Source: Isoetes engelmannii
Taxonomy: Eukaryota > Streptophyta > Lycopodiopsida > Isoetales > Isoetaceae
Assembly: GCA_011763485.2 (NCBI GenBank)
Contig: JAANSK020244054.1
Location: forward strand, 1-23,948
Length of the DNA: 23,948 bases
Reading direction: 5' to 3'
The notes beneath the pieces were generated by a model. That model had not been told where the DNA came from, made no database searches, and was given only the letters and a program-made list of their open reading frames with translations. Position numbers and translations under genes: made by a program. Shown piece by piece: positions 1 to 9,404 of this stretch. Every line of letters starts with the position of its first letter. The stretch's first letter is position 1.

Positions 1-299
1 ACCAATTGCGAGTGTGGCTTAACGCCGCTACACCGATACCAGTGCCTAATCCGTCTGTTCCAGATCCTTCCCATAGACACAGTATCGACTTCGGCTTCGA
101 CTCGCGGCAACCACGTGGACGCGATAATATCGTGGATGCTGGTAGACATAGTAGTGTAGACGTGAGTCTCTTGGTGGAAGGAGGTTGGAGTTAGATTTCA
201 ATAGGTAAATGTCCAATAGGCGTCTTTGCTTTGCAATATGTTAAGTTCTCATTATTTTAGTTATGTAGATCTAGATCAACTAGAGGAAGTGAAGACAGC

Positions 300-1673
300 T
301 TGGAGGGGCAAACACTACATAGATCGTCGGAAGGGTCGGGAGGTTCCAAATCTGCACGACGTGGATCATCGGATTTGTCCGGCGGGTCAAGATCCCTACG
401 ACACGTCGATCAGAGGAACAACTTGACGTGGAGAATGCTGGATCTCGACGATGTCGTGTCTCTGAAGAAAATGTCCCATTGAAGTTTGTTTTGAAAAAGT
501 AAGTATATATGTATGCGGTAGACAACATATGCGCCTTATATGATAAATTACCCACAATTTTATGCTCCATGGACGGTCTTCCTGGGAGGGATGGCTCGGG
601 AAGCTTTTTATACACTCCCTTGCACGACACTGTGGGGAACACTATTTCTAATATATTTCCTCCCGACGGTCGCGGAGAGTGGCCTGACGCTTTTGATCAA
701 TGTGAAATATAGAATCTCAAGGAAAAAATTAAAGAGAAGTTTTCAGAGATAATGAAACAAAAGTAGTTCAACTGGAAGAAGCTCATGTCTAGTGTAGGCG
801 CTTCCATTCGAAGAAAGAGGTACATGGCCTAGTCAATCTTATTCTTATTTTCATTTTTGTCCTATTTAATATATTGAATTATATCTTGAAGGCATAGAGT
901 GGTTGAAAATTTGAAGGAGGAGGCCTAGAAAGTAGCAGGCGATTGGTCAAGAGTCCCACTTCCGCATAATCCCCGTATGGAGGATGTAATGTAGTTGTTA
1001 CTATTTTTGTCCATTCATTTCATTCGAAATTAGAGTTCTAACTCGTCTTGTTGTGTTCCTTGCAATCAGATTGCGGCCCCACGAGCAAAGGATCCTGAGG
1101 AAAAACATGCAGACCGCACAAAGGCCGCAACTGAAAGCGACTGAATTCTGTCTCACTTGGGCTCCGGCAGTCAAAAAGGGTTTTACCATAGATTCGTAAG
1201 TGCTATAAACTCTCAGTTCGCATTAATTGTAATGACAATTTCAACGACATTAGATAATATTAGTTGTATTGGTCCAGGATCATCTATACGGGTTCCCCCC
1301 TTTGAATGACCTAGCCACCCAAATGGGCGCTGCTCAGCTGTACCAACAACTATACGACGTCGGTGTTTTTCCACATTATAATGCCGGAGTACGTGGGATT
1401 TATGTAATTCTAGGACTAGGAACAACGTGAATGTCTTCTTAACATTGTATTATATTTTTTTTATAGGAAACAGTAGAACAAATGGACGAAGCCCTGGCCG
1501 AAGATGCAAGGGCCAACGTAGGTGGCTCAGCCGGTGCTTCAGGCTCAGGCGGCTCAGGATCCAATACTCGCAGAGGCGTAGGCGGCTCAGGCGGCTCAGG
1601 ATCCCGGAGATCAGGATCCCAGAGAAGCCACGTCGTCCAATCAAGTGACGAAGATACCGAGTCTGAGACTTAG
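300..1673 (+). pseudogene. Decayed multi-exon transposon gene (Ptta/En/Spm-like transposase, tentative)
   Basis: Exons can be joined in one phase with small GT-AG introns: about 720-819, 898-985, 1070-1195, 1278-1388 and 1467-1673, with introns of 78, 84, 82 and 78 bp. The first of these has a Lys/Glu-rich coiled-coil look (KEKIKEKFSEIMKQK) with frame changes near 757-795. Exon 898-985 has an in-frame TAG at 926-928, followed by GDWSRVPLPHNPRMED. Exon 1070-1195 has an in-frame TGA at 1142-1144. Exon 1278-1388 encodes NDLATQMGAAQLYQQLYDVG. The last exon is Gly/Ser-rich and ends in an acidic tail (SSDEDTESET). Upstream open stretches at 300-480 (Ser/Gly/Arg-rich) and 509-712 may be earlier exons. 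The two stops in otherwise phase-consistent exons show recent inactivation. The family is inferred from exon layout and context, not from a catalytic motif. It could be the accessory protein (TNPA-like) rather than the transposase. Confidence 0.5.
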
Positions 1674-1933
1674 ATTAGTTTTATACTATATTTGTAAAGG
1701 GTAGATGATCCCCTTAACATGTCTTTTTGTTGTTGACGATCATAAGCCTATTTTGAAAACTCAAGGCTAAAAGGGTGGACACTCCCCTTAATCCGTGAAT
1801 ACTCGTATTCTTAATATTGTAAATTCAAAATTAAATTATTTGTATTGAATTTCAGCATATGCTTGATTCAAAATTAAATTACTTGTATCTAATTGCAACA
1901 ATAAATCCAGTTTTTTTTTCCTTGGACCGCACA

Positions 1934-2297
1934 ACGTCGCGTGCGACGTCGTCTGACCACGTGGCATGTACATGTGGCACGTCACATGCGATGTATTTTG
2001 AACACGTGCCATGCACACGTGGACGGAATACGTGACACGGCACGTGGCATGACGTCGCGTGCAACGTAAGGTGGACACTTGGCATGCACATGTGGATTGC
2101 CTACGTGGCACGACTCTTGGCATACAGACGTGGCTGCCTGCCCAGACATCGCTGTATACGTTTGCGGGACGTCCGTGCGACGTCTGTGTTACGTCACGTG
2201 CGACGTCACTAGCGACGTGTCTCTAGCGACATCTGGCCGACGTCTCGGCAACGTCATCAGACGTCGCCCAGATGTCGCACAAACATTGTTATAGACG
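1934..2297. repeat. Subterminal array of ACGT-core motifs
   Basis: I count 23 ACGT tetramers in about 365 bp, where roughly one or two are expected by chance. Many sit in variants of CACGTGGCA, GCGACGTC or ACGTCGC, in both orientations, spaced about 8-30 bp apart. The array directly precedes the presumed transposon terminus. Subterminal arrays of short motifs that bind the element's own protein are known in CACTA elements (TNPA sites in En/Spm), and this is the simplest reading. ACGT is also the core of plant bZIP and bHLH (G-box) sites, so host factors could bind. Long open frames across this stretch are repeat artefacts. Confidence 0.7.
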
Positions 2298-2345
2298 TCG
2301 CTAAATGGCCTTTCTCTTGTTGCGAATCATCTAAAAAAACCCATA

Positions 2346-2365
2346 TGCCTTCTTTTGAGAAGGCA
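2346..2365. repeat. Small perfect hairpin (TGCCTTCT / AGAAGGCA)
   Basis: Two 8-nt perfect arms are separated by a 4-nt loop, just outside the presumed CACTA terminus. No U-run or other terminator context is present, and function is unknown. The surrounding stretch 2325-2540 has no recognisable gene. Confidence 0.4.
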
Positions 2366-2404
2366 AAAATCTAATGCAGAATAATTGTTTTCAGCACCTT
2401 GGAC

Positions 2405-2412
2405 TATATATA
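2405..2412 (+). promoter_or_regulatory. TATA-like element
   Basis: TATATATA lies in a short AT-rich context between the CACTA terminus and the LINE fragment. If the J-protein gene has a 5' UTR intron with its acceptor at 4077, this could be its displaced promoter about 1.7 kb upstream. It could equally be chance AT-rich DNA. No transcription data can be seen here. Confidence 0.15.
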
Positions 2413-2539
2413 GCACACTAGAGTTTGAGTGACATCTCTGGCATTTTGGCAACATCCCTCATCAGGACATGTAGGTTTGGAGGAGAGCTAGGTGTGAGCT
2501 AGACAAGGAGAGTAATGCTCAAGAAATCTGATGGATTGG

Positions 2540-4003
2540 TGTGGTTTTCTTACCTGTTGATATTCTCCAAGATAGGATCGTCTTGCATTGGCTGATCTCG
2601 ACAACCAATAGGATACATATCTTCATGCATGCAAATTTCAGTGGAGGTGAAGAGACCTATTACTAGCTGGTTCAGTAGCCATATTGATGGGACAGTCTCT
2701 ATATGCATGTATCCTGACCATGTTTGATTGGGAGAGGACATCCCAGCATTGTAATAGAAATGGATAGGCTATTCCGTCCTATGTCATACCTTTAACATAC
2801 CATGAGGCAGCCACTGTGGGTTGGAATCTTAGGCTATAATTTCAAGTAATTGCATGTTCATGGCTGCTACATTGGGATGAAGCCTAAGAATTGTTTCGCA
2901 ATATAAATCAGTTTCCTTCCACCTTTGCATTAATAGTTTGTGGCGATTAAGTGTTGAAAATTGTCACTCTGTTACAATGCCAGTGTGGTGGTTGGCAATT
3001 ACAATCAACGAGGATCCAAAGCCATTGTTTTCACAAGTCGATATATGGAACTTAAGGTGAATCTCAACGGCAGGTGTGAATTTTATAGGAGACTGCTATT
3101 CTCAAGGGGTTTTACTATCATGGGAGGAATTCCAAAGGAAGTTTGAGCTTCGTCAGCAGGACAAAAAGGTTTGGGAATTGGTGGCTGCACATTTCGCTAT
3201 ATGCAAGGCCAATGGTACGTAGTTTTTTGGTGGCACACAATGCCTTATTTGAAGGCCGTTTTGTCTCGACATGTTATAGACTGCTACATTGTCGCAACTA
3301 CCTGCAAAGTGGAATAGTCAACTAGAAACACATGAAATGAAACGCATATGGAAATATGTTTAGAAGAATCCTCTCCCTCCAGGAGTGAAGGTGTTACTTC
3401 GGCAGATAGTTCACAGAGCCCCAAGAGTGAATTATTTGGTGAGCAAATTTGAGCCAGAAGTTCAACCTGATTGCCCTATGTGCCATTCAGCAGAAGAGAC
3501 TATAGACCATTGTTTTATGCACTGTCCAGATGTTTAGCCAATATGGAATCGCGTAATGGGAGTATTGGAGTGCACCATACCAACCAGGGACATTATATTG
3601 GGAATTTATCTGGTGAATGGAGTTCGCTTAAGAAGCAGGCGATCCAGGTGTGCAAGGCATGGTTGTTATGGGTTTTGTGGAAAAGGAGGAGGTTAATGGT
3701 TTTCTCCCATCAATATATTCACCCATCCAACATCTTAGTCATGTTAAGATCCAAACTTGAGAAGCAAGTGGCAGCGATGGAGAACCGAGACCTGGGCCGT
3801 CAGTTATGGGACACTTTCTTTGCTCTATTGTGAAATAGCAGCATGCTAAAAGGTTATGTGGTTTCCCTTACATGTCCATTTCTGGGGTGTAGGTGTCTTA
3901 CACCACATAGCATTTCATTGTAATTCTCTTTATTTGATTTAATAGATTTAACAGGAATATATCCTCCCAAAAAAAAAAAAAAACAAAAAAAAAAAAACAA
4001 AAC
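2540..4003 (+). mobile_element. 5'-truncated LINE (non-LTR retrotransposon), 3' part with A tract
   Basis: Conceptual translations in shifting plus-strand frames match the C-terminal third of a plant LINE ORF2. At about 3100-3190 a stretch contains LLSWEEFQRKFELRQQDKKV. At 3400-3530 comes a zf-RVT zinc-knuckle region: Cys codons at 3472 and 3481 (C-x2-C), then HC eight residues later. At 3640-3830 there is a tryptophan- and basic-residue-rich tail ending in a stop at 3831-3833. An A-rich tract at 3968-4003 is the expected 3' tail. Many stops and frame changes show that it is dead. The 5' boundary is uncertain; recognisable coding similarity starts only around 2560. It lies in the same direction as the J-protein gene and ends 81 bp before that gene's start codon. 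Confidence 0.7.
3360..3833 (+). pseudogene. LINE ORF2 C-terminal remnant with zf-RVT domain
   Basis: Reading from about 3340, the protein has a KRIWKYV start to the knuckle region, then PLPPGVKVLLRQIVHRAPRV and a CPMC-x8-HC zinc knuckle of the zf-RVT family. This domain follows the reverse transcriptase in plant LINEs. In-frame stops occur near 3360 (TAG) and 3535 (TAG). Beyond this, the frame moves to the open stretch 3471-3833, which encodes WLLWVLWKRRRLMVF, a typical end of these proteins. The reverse transcriptase catalytic domain itself is not recognisable in this copy. Confidence 0.65.
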
Positions 4004-4084
4004 TAAAAAGGTTTCTACCCCTCAACCTTTGCATGAAACATATGTATAACTTGGACTATTCTTTTGAAGTTTTCTAGAGTCGCG
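4004..4084 (+). promoter_or_regulatory. 5' leader of the J-protein gene, possible 3' splice site of a 5' UTR intron
   Basis: Only 81 bp separate the LINE A tract from the start codon at 4085. This stretch ends in a pyrimidine-rich run followed by TTTCTAG at 4071-4077, which has the shape of a plant 3' splice site. The sequence context of the ATG (GCGATGGCG) is good for plant initiation. A 5' UTR intron with its first exon upstream of the LINE would explain how the gene tolerates the insertion. Alternatively the gene starts from within or just after the LINE. Both are inference. Confidence 0.35.
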
Positions 4085-7000
4085 ATGGCGACCCCTGCTC
4101 CGATGGCTATGGCTTTCGGAGTAGCAATTGTACTACTTGCCTCCTGTGTCAATAGTGTCAGTGGGATTTACTGCGATGATGACGATTGTTACGATCTTCT
4201 GGGGTAATGCTGTTTTAACTATATCACATATATGTTTGCCTCAGATCTGGTTTTTTTGTTCATGTGATTGAAATACACAGTTCTTACAAACTAAGAGTTC
4301 TATCATCTCATTTCTGTGGCTCTGTGGATGTACAGCTTGACACAAGCAGCGACCGCCGCAGAAATCAAGAAAGCCTACTACAAACTATCGCTCAAATAGT
4401 AGGTTTGTTGGCAGTGTTCTAAGCTCAGTTTGTTCATGTCTCAGATCCATGTATCTCCATTGCCATCAGTATTGATGTATAGGTGTAATCTTTTTGTATA
4501 TAATAATGATGCCATCCTCTTCAAATGTCGTTACTTGCTGTTTTGGAAAGAGGCGCTAATTTTACCCAGTAGAAGCAGAGATCTCAAGATTAATTGTTTT
4601 AGCAAAGTGAGTCTTGCAAAAATGATGCTGCAACTGAGCAAATGTTTGATTTAAGTAACAATGCTAGGAATCATTTACTAAAGATAAGTTACTTGCTTAA
4701 ACTGTTGCAAGATAATTTGCCATCCTCTTAACTACCTTCCTAGGTTGGTTACATTTGGGTACCTTTCGAGGTGGTGAGGTTAATAATAAGGGAGAATTGC
4801 TCATAAAGGAAAAAAACTCAAGTCAGCGATATTTACTTACAAGTGCTTGCTGTAATATATATTTTGTCTTAAAGTTATGACGTGATCTTATCTATTAATT
4901 TACAGTCATCCTGATAAGAATCCCGATCCTGAAGCAAGGACAGTTTTTTTGAAAATTGCTAATGCATATGAGGTATATAAATCTTTATTTATTTCCTTAT
5001 AATAGGTGTGAGGACTTCAATAACCAAAGTCACTAAATTTTAATTTATGTGCTGCAGATTTTGAAGGATGATGAAAAACGGGAGCAGTATGATTATGCCG
5101 TTGCTCATCCCGAGCAGGTATTATGAATTCTTTGTACGTATATGGTAGTCTCTGCTACATTGGTTTTGAGAACCTTGCCAGTTCTGCTAGCCTCTTATGC
5201 GAAAAGAAGTAATTTCCTGGTGGATTAGTAATCAATGAGTTAGTTAGGCACCAATTATATTTAGTTGACCAGAATATCCCCAATGTTTGAGGAACACGGA
5301 AAAAGCTGGCACCGAGTTCGGTTTAGGATTCTCCGTGATTCTGAAAAGTCTGCTGCAGTCATCAATGGCTGGAGATTCTTGCAGCATCAAAAACATCTCT
5401 ACGCACTCATCAATGGACTGAGCTGCAGTTTGCAGAATATCAGATTCAGTATTTCTTTTTCTATGTTTATATGGACATGCATGCCTTAGAAACTGCCTGT
5501 GTTTTGAACAGTTCTTCTACAATACTGCACGGTACTATCAAACTTACTATGGACCACAGGCGGTATGTTGTTTATCATCTATTCACATGTTTACTGTTTA
5601 ATTTCCATATTCAAACCTTTTCAACAAAAATCATCCAGGACCTAAGGGCTGTTCTCGCTGGGCTGCTCCTGGTCCTATTAGGCTTTCAGTATTTAAACCA
5701 ATTTACAAGATATAAACAGGTACATCTCTGTCGTAGTTCAGTCAGTAGTATTTGTCATTCAAACATTCTCAGTTACAATATGGTTTGGCATTTTAAATGC
5801 AATGGTTTTATGGCATGCAGATGCTGAAATTTGTGAAACAGACACCTGCTTATAAAAACAAACTCAAAGCCCTAGAGCTTGAGAGGAATGGTGCAACGAA
5901 CAACAAGAAAAAATCTTTGAGGTCAAAGGCTAGGTAAATCTGCTTTGCATGAGGTTGCTATTTCTTTTTCCCTTGTTATCCTTGTAATCTTCTCCCCAAA
6001 GGCCTTTTCCGTGGACACATCCCTACTCATAAATGCAGCACAAAGATACAAGTGAGTCTTTCCAGAAGAATGAATAGGAAAGGAACAAGGGTTTGCCGAA
6101 CAAAATGTGTCATTAGATTTTATTTTTGAATATGCCACAATGGTCTCCACTATGTCCTAGAGGGTGATTACTTGTAGCGAGGCTAGAATCAATTAGGTCA
6201 CTTGATTCTAGCCTAGCTACAAGTACTCACCCTCTAGGACATAGTGGAGACCATTGTTTCTAGGGCCATAAAATTTTCTTTCTGTCTCTGTATATTCTGT
6301 GGTTTACTGCCACTTCTTCCTATGGCCCCTAGTTGAAAAGATGGCTTATTTTAGCCATTCTTGTTGTTCCCTCATGATGTTAGCAGAGAAAGTGTCTTTT
6401 ATTTAATTAAAAATCCAAAGAGCAGTTATTTCTCCATGTGAGGAAGAGTTCACTGCATCCTTAAAGACCCGTTATTTATGAATCTATATGGTGAAATTTA
6501 GTAGCTCCGCGTGCTCATAAGCCATGTCAAGAAAGGCATCCTTGTTCCTCCAAACTGATAAGTAGGAACTGCATGCTCGGCCGTTGCACCAGGAAAATAA
6601 AGATGTCAATGGTGAGTAAAATTAGAGACTTTCACAGGGTGAAACGAGATCTGGCAAGAAGTCATATGCCTTTGATTCCAGAAAAAAGCCAGAGGAAGTG
6701 TTAAGGTAGTTTATATAATGAAGTAGCCTTTTTTGAATGTGCCAGAAGGATGAGGCTATGTCTTTAGAAGGCTTAAACCCAGTATACTTCACGTAGACCC
6801 TTGAGTTTTAATAAATCTCTCTCATTTTCTCAAATTGCCTTAAAACCCTTGGAGCGTGCATTTGCAGAATTGATATCTCAACAGAGATGTCTGAGGAACT
6901 TGATATACAAATACAAGGTGTTGAAAGGCCGTGCTTCTGGTCATTAATTGCTGTACGCTTTATTTTGCTACCTTATTTCCTTGGAAAGGTACGTTTATTC

Positions 7001-7378
7001 TTACCTTTTAAAATTGTCATAGGACTTATTTTTGTAAAATTCAGAACCCTCATTAGTATTTGTTATATGGTGAATGACACTAGCTTATGCTATGGGAATT
7101 CCATTGGGTATGGAGATACGTGATTAAAAGGTACCCTTACACTTGGGAAGATGCTTCCTATCTTACTCGGAGGACTCTTGGGCAATCCATAGAGAGATGG
7201 AACCTCATGAGTAAGTATTTGCAAAATTTGTTTCCTTTGTCCGAGTATAGTTGTATGAATTTTGGTTGCATCAGGTGAAGAAGTAAAGGAGCAATTAATA
7301 AATAGAAGACTTTGGGTGAAATCAAATTTGACTGATTATAAGGCAGAGGTGAAGCGAGACACCCGGAGACGAAGATAG
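4085..7378 (+). CDS. DNAJC25: DNAJC25-family (plant dnaJ 50-like) ER membrane J-protein, ten exons
   Basis: Exons: 4085-4203, 4336-4398, 4906-4972, 5058-5117, 5512-5562, 5639-5719, 5821-5933, 6868-6988, 7084-7210 and 7275-7378, all GT-AG. They sum to 906 nt, giving 301 residues and a TAG stop, with no internal stop. Residues 1-27 form a signal peptide or anchor (hydrophobic AFGVAIVLLASCV). The acidic, Cys-containing YCDDDDCYDLLG leads into a J domain at about 35-105, with the HPD motif at residues 62-64, which stimulates Hsp70 ATPase. A hydrophobic segment lies at about 124-141 (VLAGLLLVLLGF) and a second at about 206-225. The conserved PYTWEDASYL block is at 243-252, and the tail is Arg-rich. 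Length and order match the plant and animal DNAJC25 family, thought to work with Hsp70 at the ER membrane. Reading on past the exon 7 donor would give KAR-stop, so intron retention there would truncate the protein. Intact frame and clean splice sites indicate a live gene. Confidence 0.93.
6137..6257. repeat. 121-bp near-perfect inverted repeat (foldback) inside intron 7
   Basis: Arm 6137-6192 and arm 6202-6257 are each 56 bp and are reverse complements at 54 of 56 positions by my alignment. A 9-nt loop (6193-6201) separates them. It lies in the 934-bp seventh intron of the J-protein gene, so every primary transcript should contain this hairpin. It has no coding potential. It could be a young inverted duplication that acts as a small-RNA precursor, a very short MITE, or an assembly or snap-back artefact. 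No clear target-site duplication flanks it. Confidence 0.85.
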
Positions 7379-8170
7379 CAACAGTCCTGTTTGAACTTAG
7401 ATGAAATATCACTTTCAAAGAAGTGGCACTTCATTACTTCACTTTAAATGCTGCAATCTTTTAGCAACGGAAAGAATTTGGATGCACTTTATTGCATATA
7501 GGGATGCCTATAAAACAAGAAATGAATGGATTTTCCTGAAGAGAAAGTACATATTATTGCAAATGGTTGGAAAGTGGTTGTGATGCGTTATGTGCCTGTT
7601 GTGGGGATTGCTTAATTTGTTATGTTTGGCTCTGTTATGGTTGATTGAATGGCTAAATATTGGCATTAGGAATCAATGGTCCTTATCGCACAAAGGGAGA
7701 GTCCTCGTGTTTTGGTTATCATTATTGGTGCAGGCTGATAACTGATAACTAACTATTCCACCCGTATAAGACCGATAAGGTGGTTTGCCTAGCGGGCCTC
7801 GATCTTACGTGTCAAATATTTGGCCGAGGATGTACAACCTCGATCATGCAATTTTGGTTATCAACCTTGGCCAGACCAATAACCTTACCTTGGCCAGACC
7901 AATAACTTTACCTTGTCTGTAGGATGCAAAAGCTTGAATAACAATTTGCTTTGGCATTGGGGTTGTTCGCCCACGCCAAAGGTAGATCTAAAAGAGGGCT
8001 TCTGTAGGAATTAGACTAAACTAAAAGAGGGTTTTTTGTAGAGTTTTATATCAGAGAAACGGAGGCATTTCTGATTTCAAAAAGAAGAGAAAGAGCCTGC
8101 ATGAGGACTAAACCCCCTAGATCACTCTTCCCCTTTTTCAGGTTAGTTTTACCCTTTGATTTAGTTCCCT
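7379..8170 (+). other. 3' UTR and intergenic DNA after the J-protein gene
   Basis: No coding region is recognised here. The first few hundred bases after the TAG are AT-rich and probably contain the 3' UTR, but no single polyadenylation signal stands out. A tandem 23-bp duplication lies at 7864-7909. Short open frames in this stretch show no recognisable protein. Confidence 0.4.
7864..7909. repeat. 23-bp tandem duplication (ACCTTGGCCAGACCAATAAC...)
   Basis: Two adjacent 23-bp units differ at one position. The local sequence also contains further GGTTATCAACC-like fragments. No function is evident. Confidence 0.85.
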
Positions 8171-8173
8171 ACT

Positions 8174-8237
8174 ATCTGTTCTTGCTCTTTTAAAATCTTT
8201 GTTTTATCTGTTCTTGCTCTTTTAAAATCTTTGTTTT
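8174..8237. repeat. Perfect 32-bp tandem duplication
   Basis: The unit beginning ATCTGTTCTTGCTC and ending CTTTGTTTT occurs twice back to back with no mismatch. The second copy runs into the left arm of the inverted repeat at 8225-8249. Confidence 0.9.
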
Positions 8238-8372
8238 GGTGTGTTATGGGAGAAGTTCGTTTTTTTTTCTAGAAAAAAAAATAAGAAATAAAAAAAACAC
8301 TTGACATTTCAAAGATGTCATGTGAATCATTGAAAGGAACAAGTCCTCCATAACACACCAAAACAAAGATTT
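8225..8372. repeat. Inverted repeat with 25-bp perfect arms
   Basis: Arm 8225-8249 (AAATCTTTGTTTTGGTGTGT...) is the exact reverse complement of 8348-8372, with about 98 bp between them. The right arm is also the first part of a dispersed repeat whose second copy begins near 9405. The structure may therefore be a MITE-like end or an inverted duplication of the repeat's edge. Confidence 0.8.
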
Positions 8373-8543
8373 AAAATTTTTTTTGGTAGATATAATATTT
8401 TCCTAAAAAATAACTTGTATTCTAGAAATCAAAATTTCTTCATTGTTTTTGGTAGATGTTAATTCTTCTTTTTGTGCATACTTATATTGTGTATACATGG
8501 TTATATATTGTGATTGTTTTAATGCTAGTGATTCGGTTTGTTA
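8346..8543 (+). repeat. Dispersed repeat, copy A
   Basis: About 200 bp that recur in direct orientation at 9405-9615. Shared landmarks in order are CCATAACA-x-ACCAAAACAAAGAT, AAATAACTTGTATT, TTCATTGTTTTT, TAGATGTTA, GCATACTT, TTGTGTATAC and TTGTGATTGTTTTAATGCTA. It is AT-rich and non-coding. Identity is high with small indels. Confidence 0.8.
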
Positions 8544-8587
8544 TAAGAAGAGTTGATTTTTTTGTTTAAAAAAAAAGGGGCCAAAAA

Positions 8588-8896
8588 CCCGACGATGAGG
8601 AAAGCTCTGCAATGCAGACAAAGGCCCTATTTTGGGGTAGTGGGGAAGCCCAGCTTTTTAGAGCGGCCGCCTTTAGCATTTATGAGGCAGGCTGTTTCTA
8701 TTTGGATATCGTCTATTTTGCTTTGGACGGCTCAGTCGTCGCCCTAGTCGTCACTCCAGTAGCTATGATGTTCCCTTCAAGTATGTTTTGCCGGATATCG
8801 ACATCAATGGAATTACGATTCTCCCACAATCACAATTCATGCCTTGCAAAACTGTGTTATTCAATCCGAACTGTACTGGCAGACAACCGTTCCTAA
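8588..8896 (+). other. Exon-like open stretch, unidentified
   Basis: A plus-strand open frame includes ALFWGSGEAQLFRAAAFSIY, followed by a Tyr/Phe/Leu-rich part. Its composition looks more like protein than the surrounding AT-rich DNA. It is flanked by the two dispersed-repeat copies and by a retroposon-like tail at 8891-9009, so it may be part of a retroelement body. I do not recognise the family. No splice sites or start could be fixed with confidence. Confidence 0.25.
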
Positions 8897-8979
8897 AATC
8901 TTATGTGGCGCGACGTTAAAATATATATCTTATCTTATTTCCTAAAATCTTATGTGGCGCGACGTTAAAATATATATCT

Positions 8980-9009
<30 letters not shown>
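8891..9009 (+). repeat. 49-bp tandem duplication ending in a (TTATC)n microsatellite
   Basis: Units 8891-8939 and 8940-8988 are nearly identical; the second continues into repeated TTATC to about 9009. Each unit contains GGCGCGACGTTAAAAT followed by TATATCTTATC. The GACGTTAAAAT plus TATC-rich ending recurs at 21892-21925. This suggests the 3' tail of a non-LTR element or SINE whose tail is a short microsatellite rather than poly(A). Confidence 0.7.
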
Positions 9010-9011
<2 letters not shown>

Positions 9012-9404
9012 ATTGCTAGGCGGATACTCCATGCCCTTTGAACTACTAGATATCCAATTTTATTCTGACCTGTAGAATCACATGTATACAATCTTGTTAA
9101 GCAAAAGCACATGCATTCCAAATTCACAGAATCCGTCTTCTGGCCAGATTTCAACATGACACAAAACACCAGGAGCCGATCTTTAGTCTGTCTCTAACAA
9201 GTCACCTACAATCATCATTCTCAGAATAATCTCCTTCCTTTTTGTTAATTTCCCCTTCCCTTCTGCTCTGCTACTATGTTCTGCTGGTAGCGCGATGCTA
9301 CACATCCGGATATAGATGCTACTTTAACTTTTTAACTTTTTAAAGGCATCTGCTTAAAAAAAAAGATAGTGTATTTCTAGAATGGCAAACAATGGTTTAC
9401 AACT
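9010..9404. other. Non-coding stretch
   Basis: No gene, RNA or clear repeat is recognised. There is a duplicated AACTTTTTAACTTTTTAA near 9325-9343. Confidence 0.4.

Larger units (their letters stand above)
1..2324 (+). mobile_element. 3' portion of a CACTA (En/Spm)-like DNA transposon
   Basis: Three things in the sequence agree. First, a multi-exon gene remnant ends at 1673 with a Gly/Ser-rich and then acidic tail. Second, a subterminal array very dense in ACGT cores fills 1934-2297. Third, 2297-2324 reads like a degraded right terminus: GCTAAATGGCC, then a TTTCTTG-like stretch ending near TTGCG, compared with the frequent plant CACTA end (TTTCTTGTAGTG). The left end lies outside the window, so neither a terminal inverted repeat nor a 3-bp target duplication can be checked. 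The element is clearly old: the gene has stops and frameshifts and the terminus is mutated. Assignment to CACTA rests on terminus similarity recalled from the superfamily and on overall architecture. MULE or another TIR superfamily is the alternative. Confidence 0.55.

Noticed and set aside
1836-2294. Open frames on both strands through the ACGT array (His/Arg/Thr/Cys-rich)
   Set aside because: These come from the repeated ACGT words and have repeat-like composition. They show no start context or conserved protein.
5265-5827. Plus-strand frames of 74 and 118 codons inside introns 4-6 of the J-protein gene
   Set aside because: They read through exons and introns in the wrong phase. The spliced J-protein explains the region.
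5923-6150. Minus-strand 75-codon frame (KTHLYLCAAFMSRDVSTEKA) in intron 7, faintly like a copia integrase/RT linker
   Set aside because: The similarity is weak and short, with no neighbouring gag-pol motifs or LTRs. It is probably chance or a very decayed fragment.
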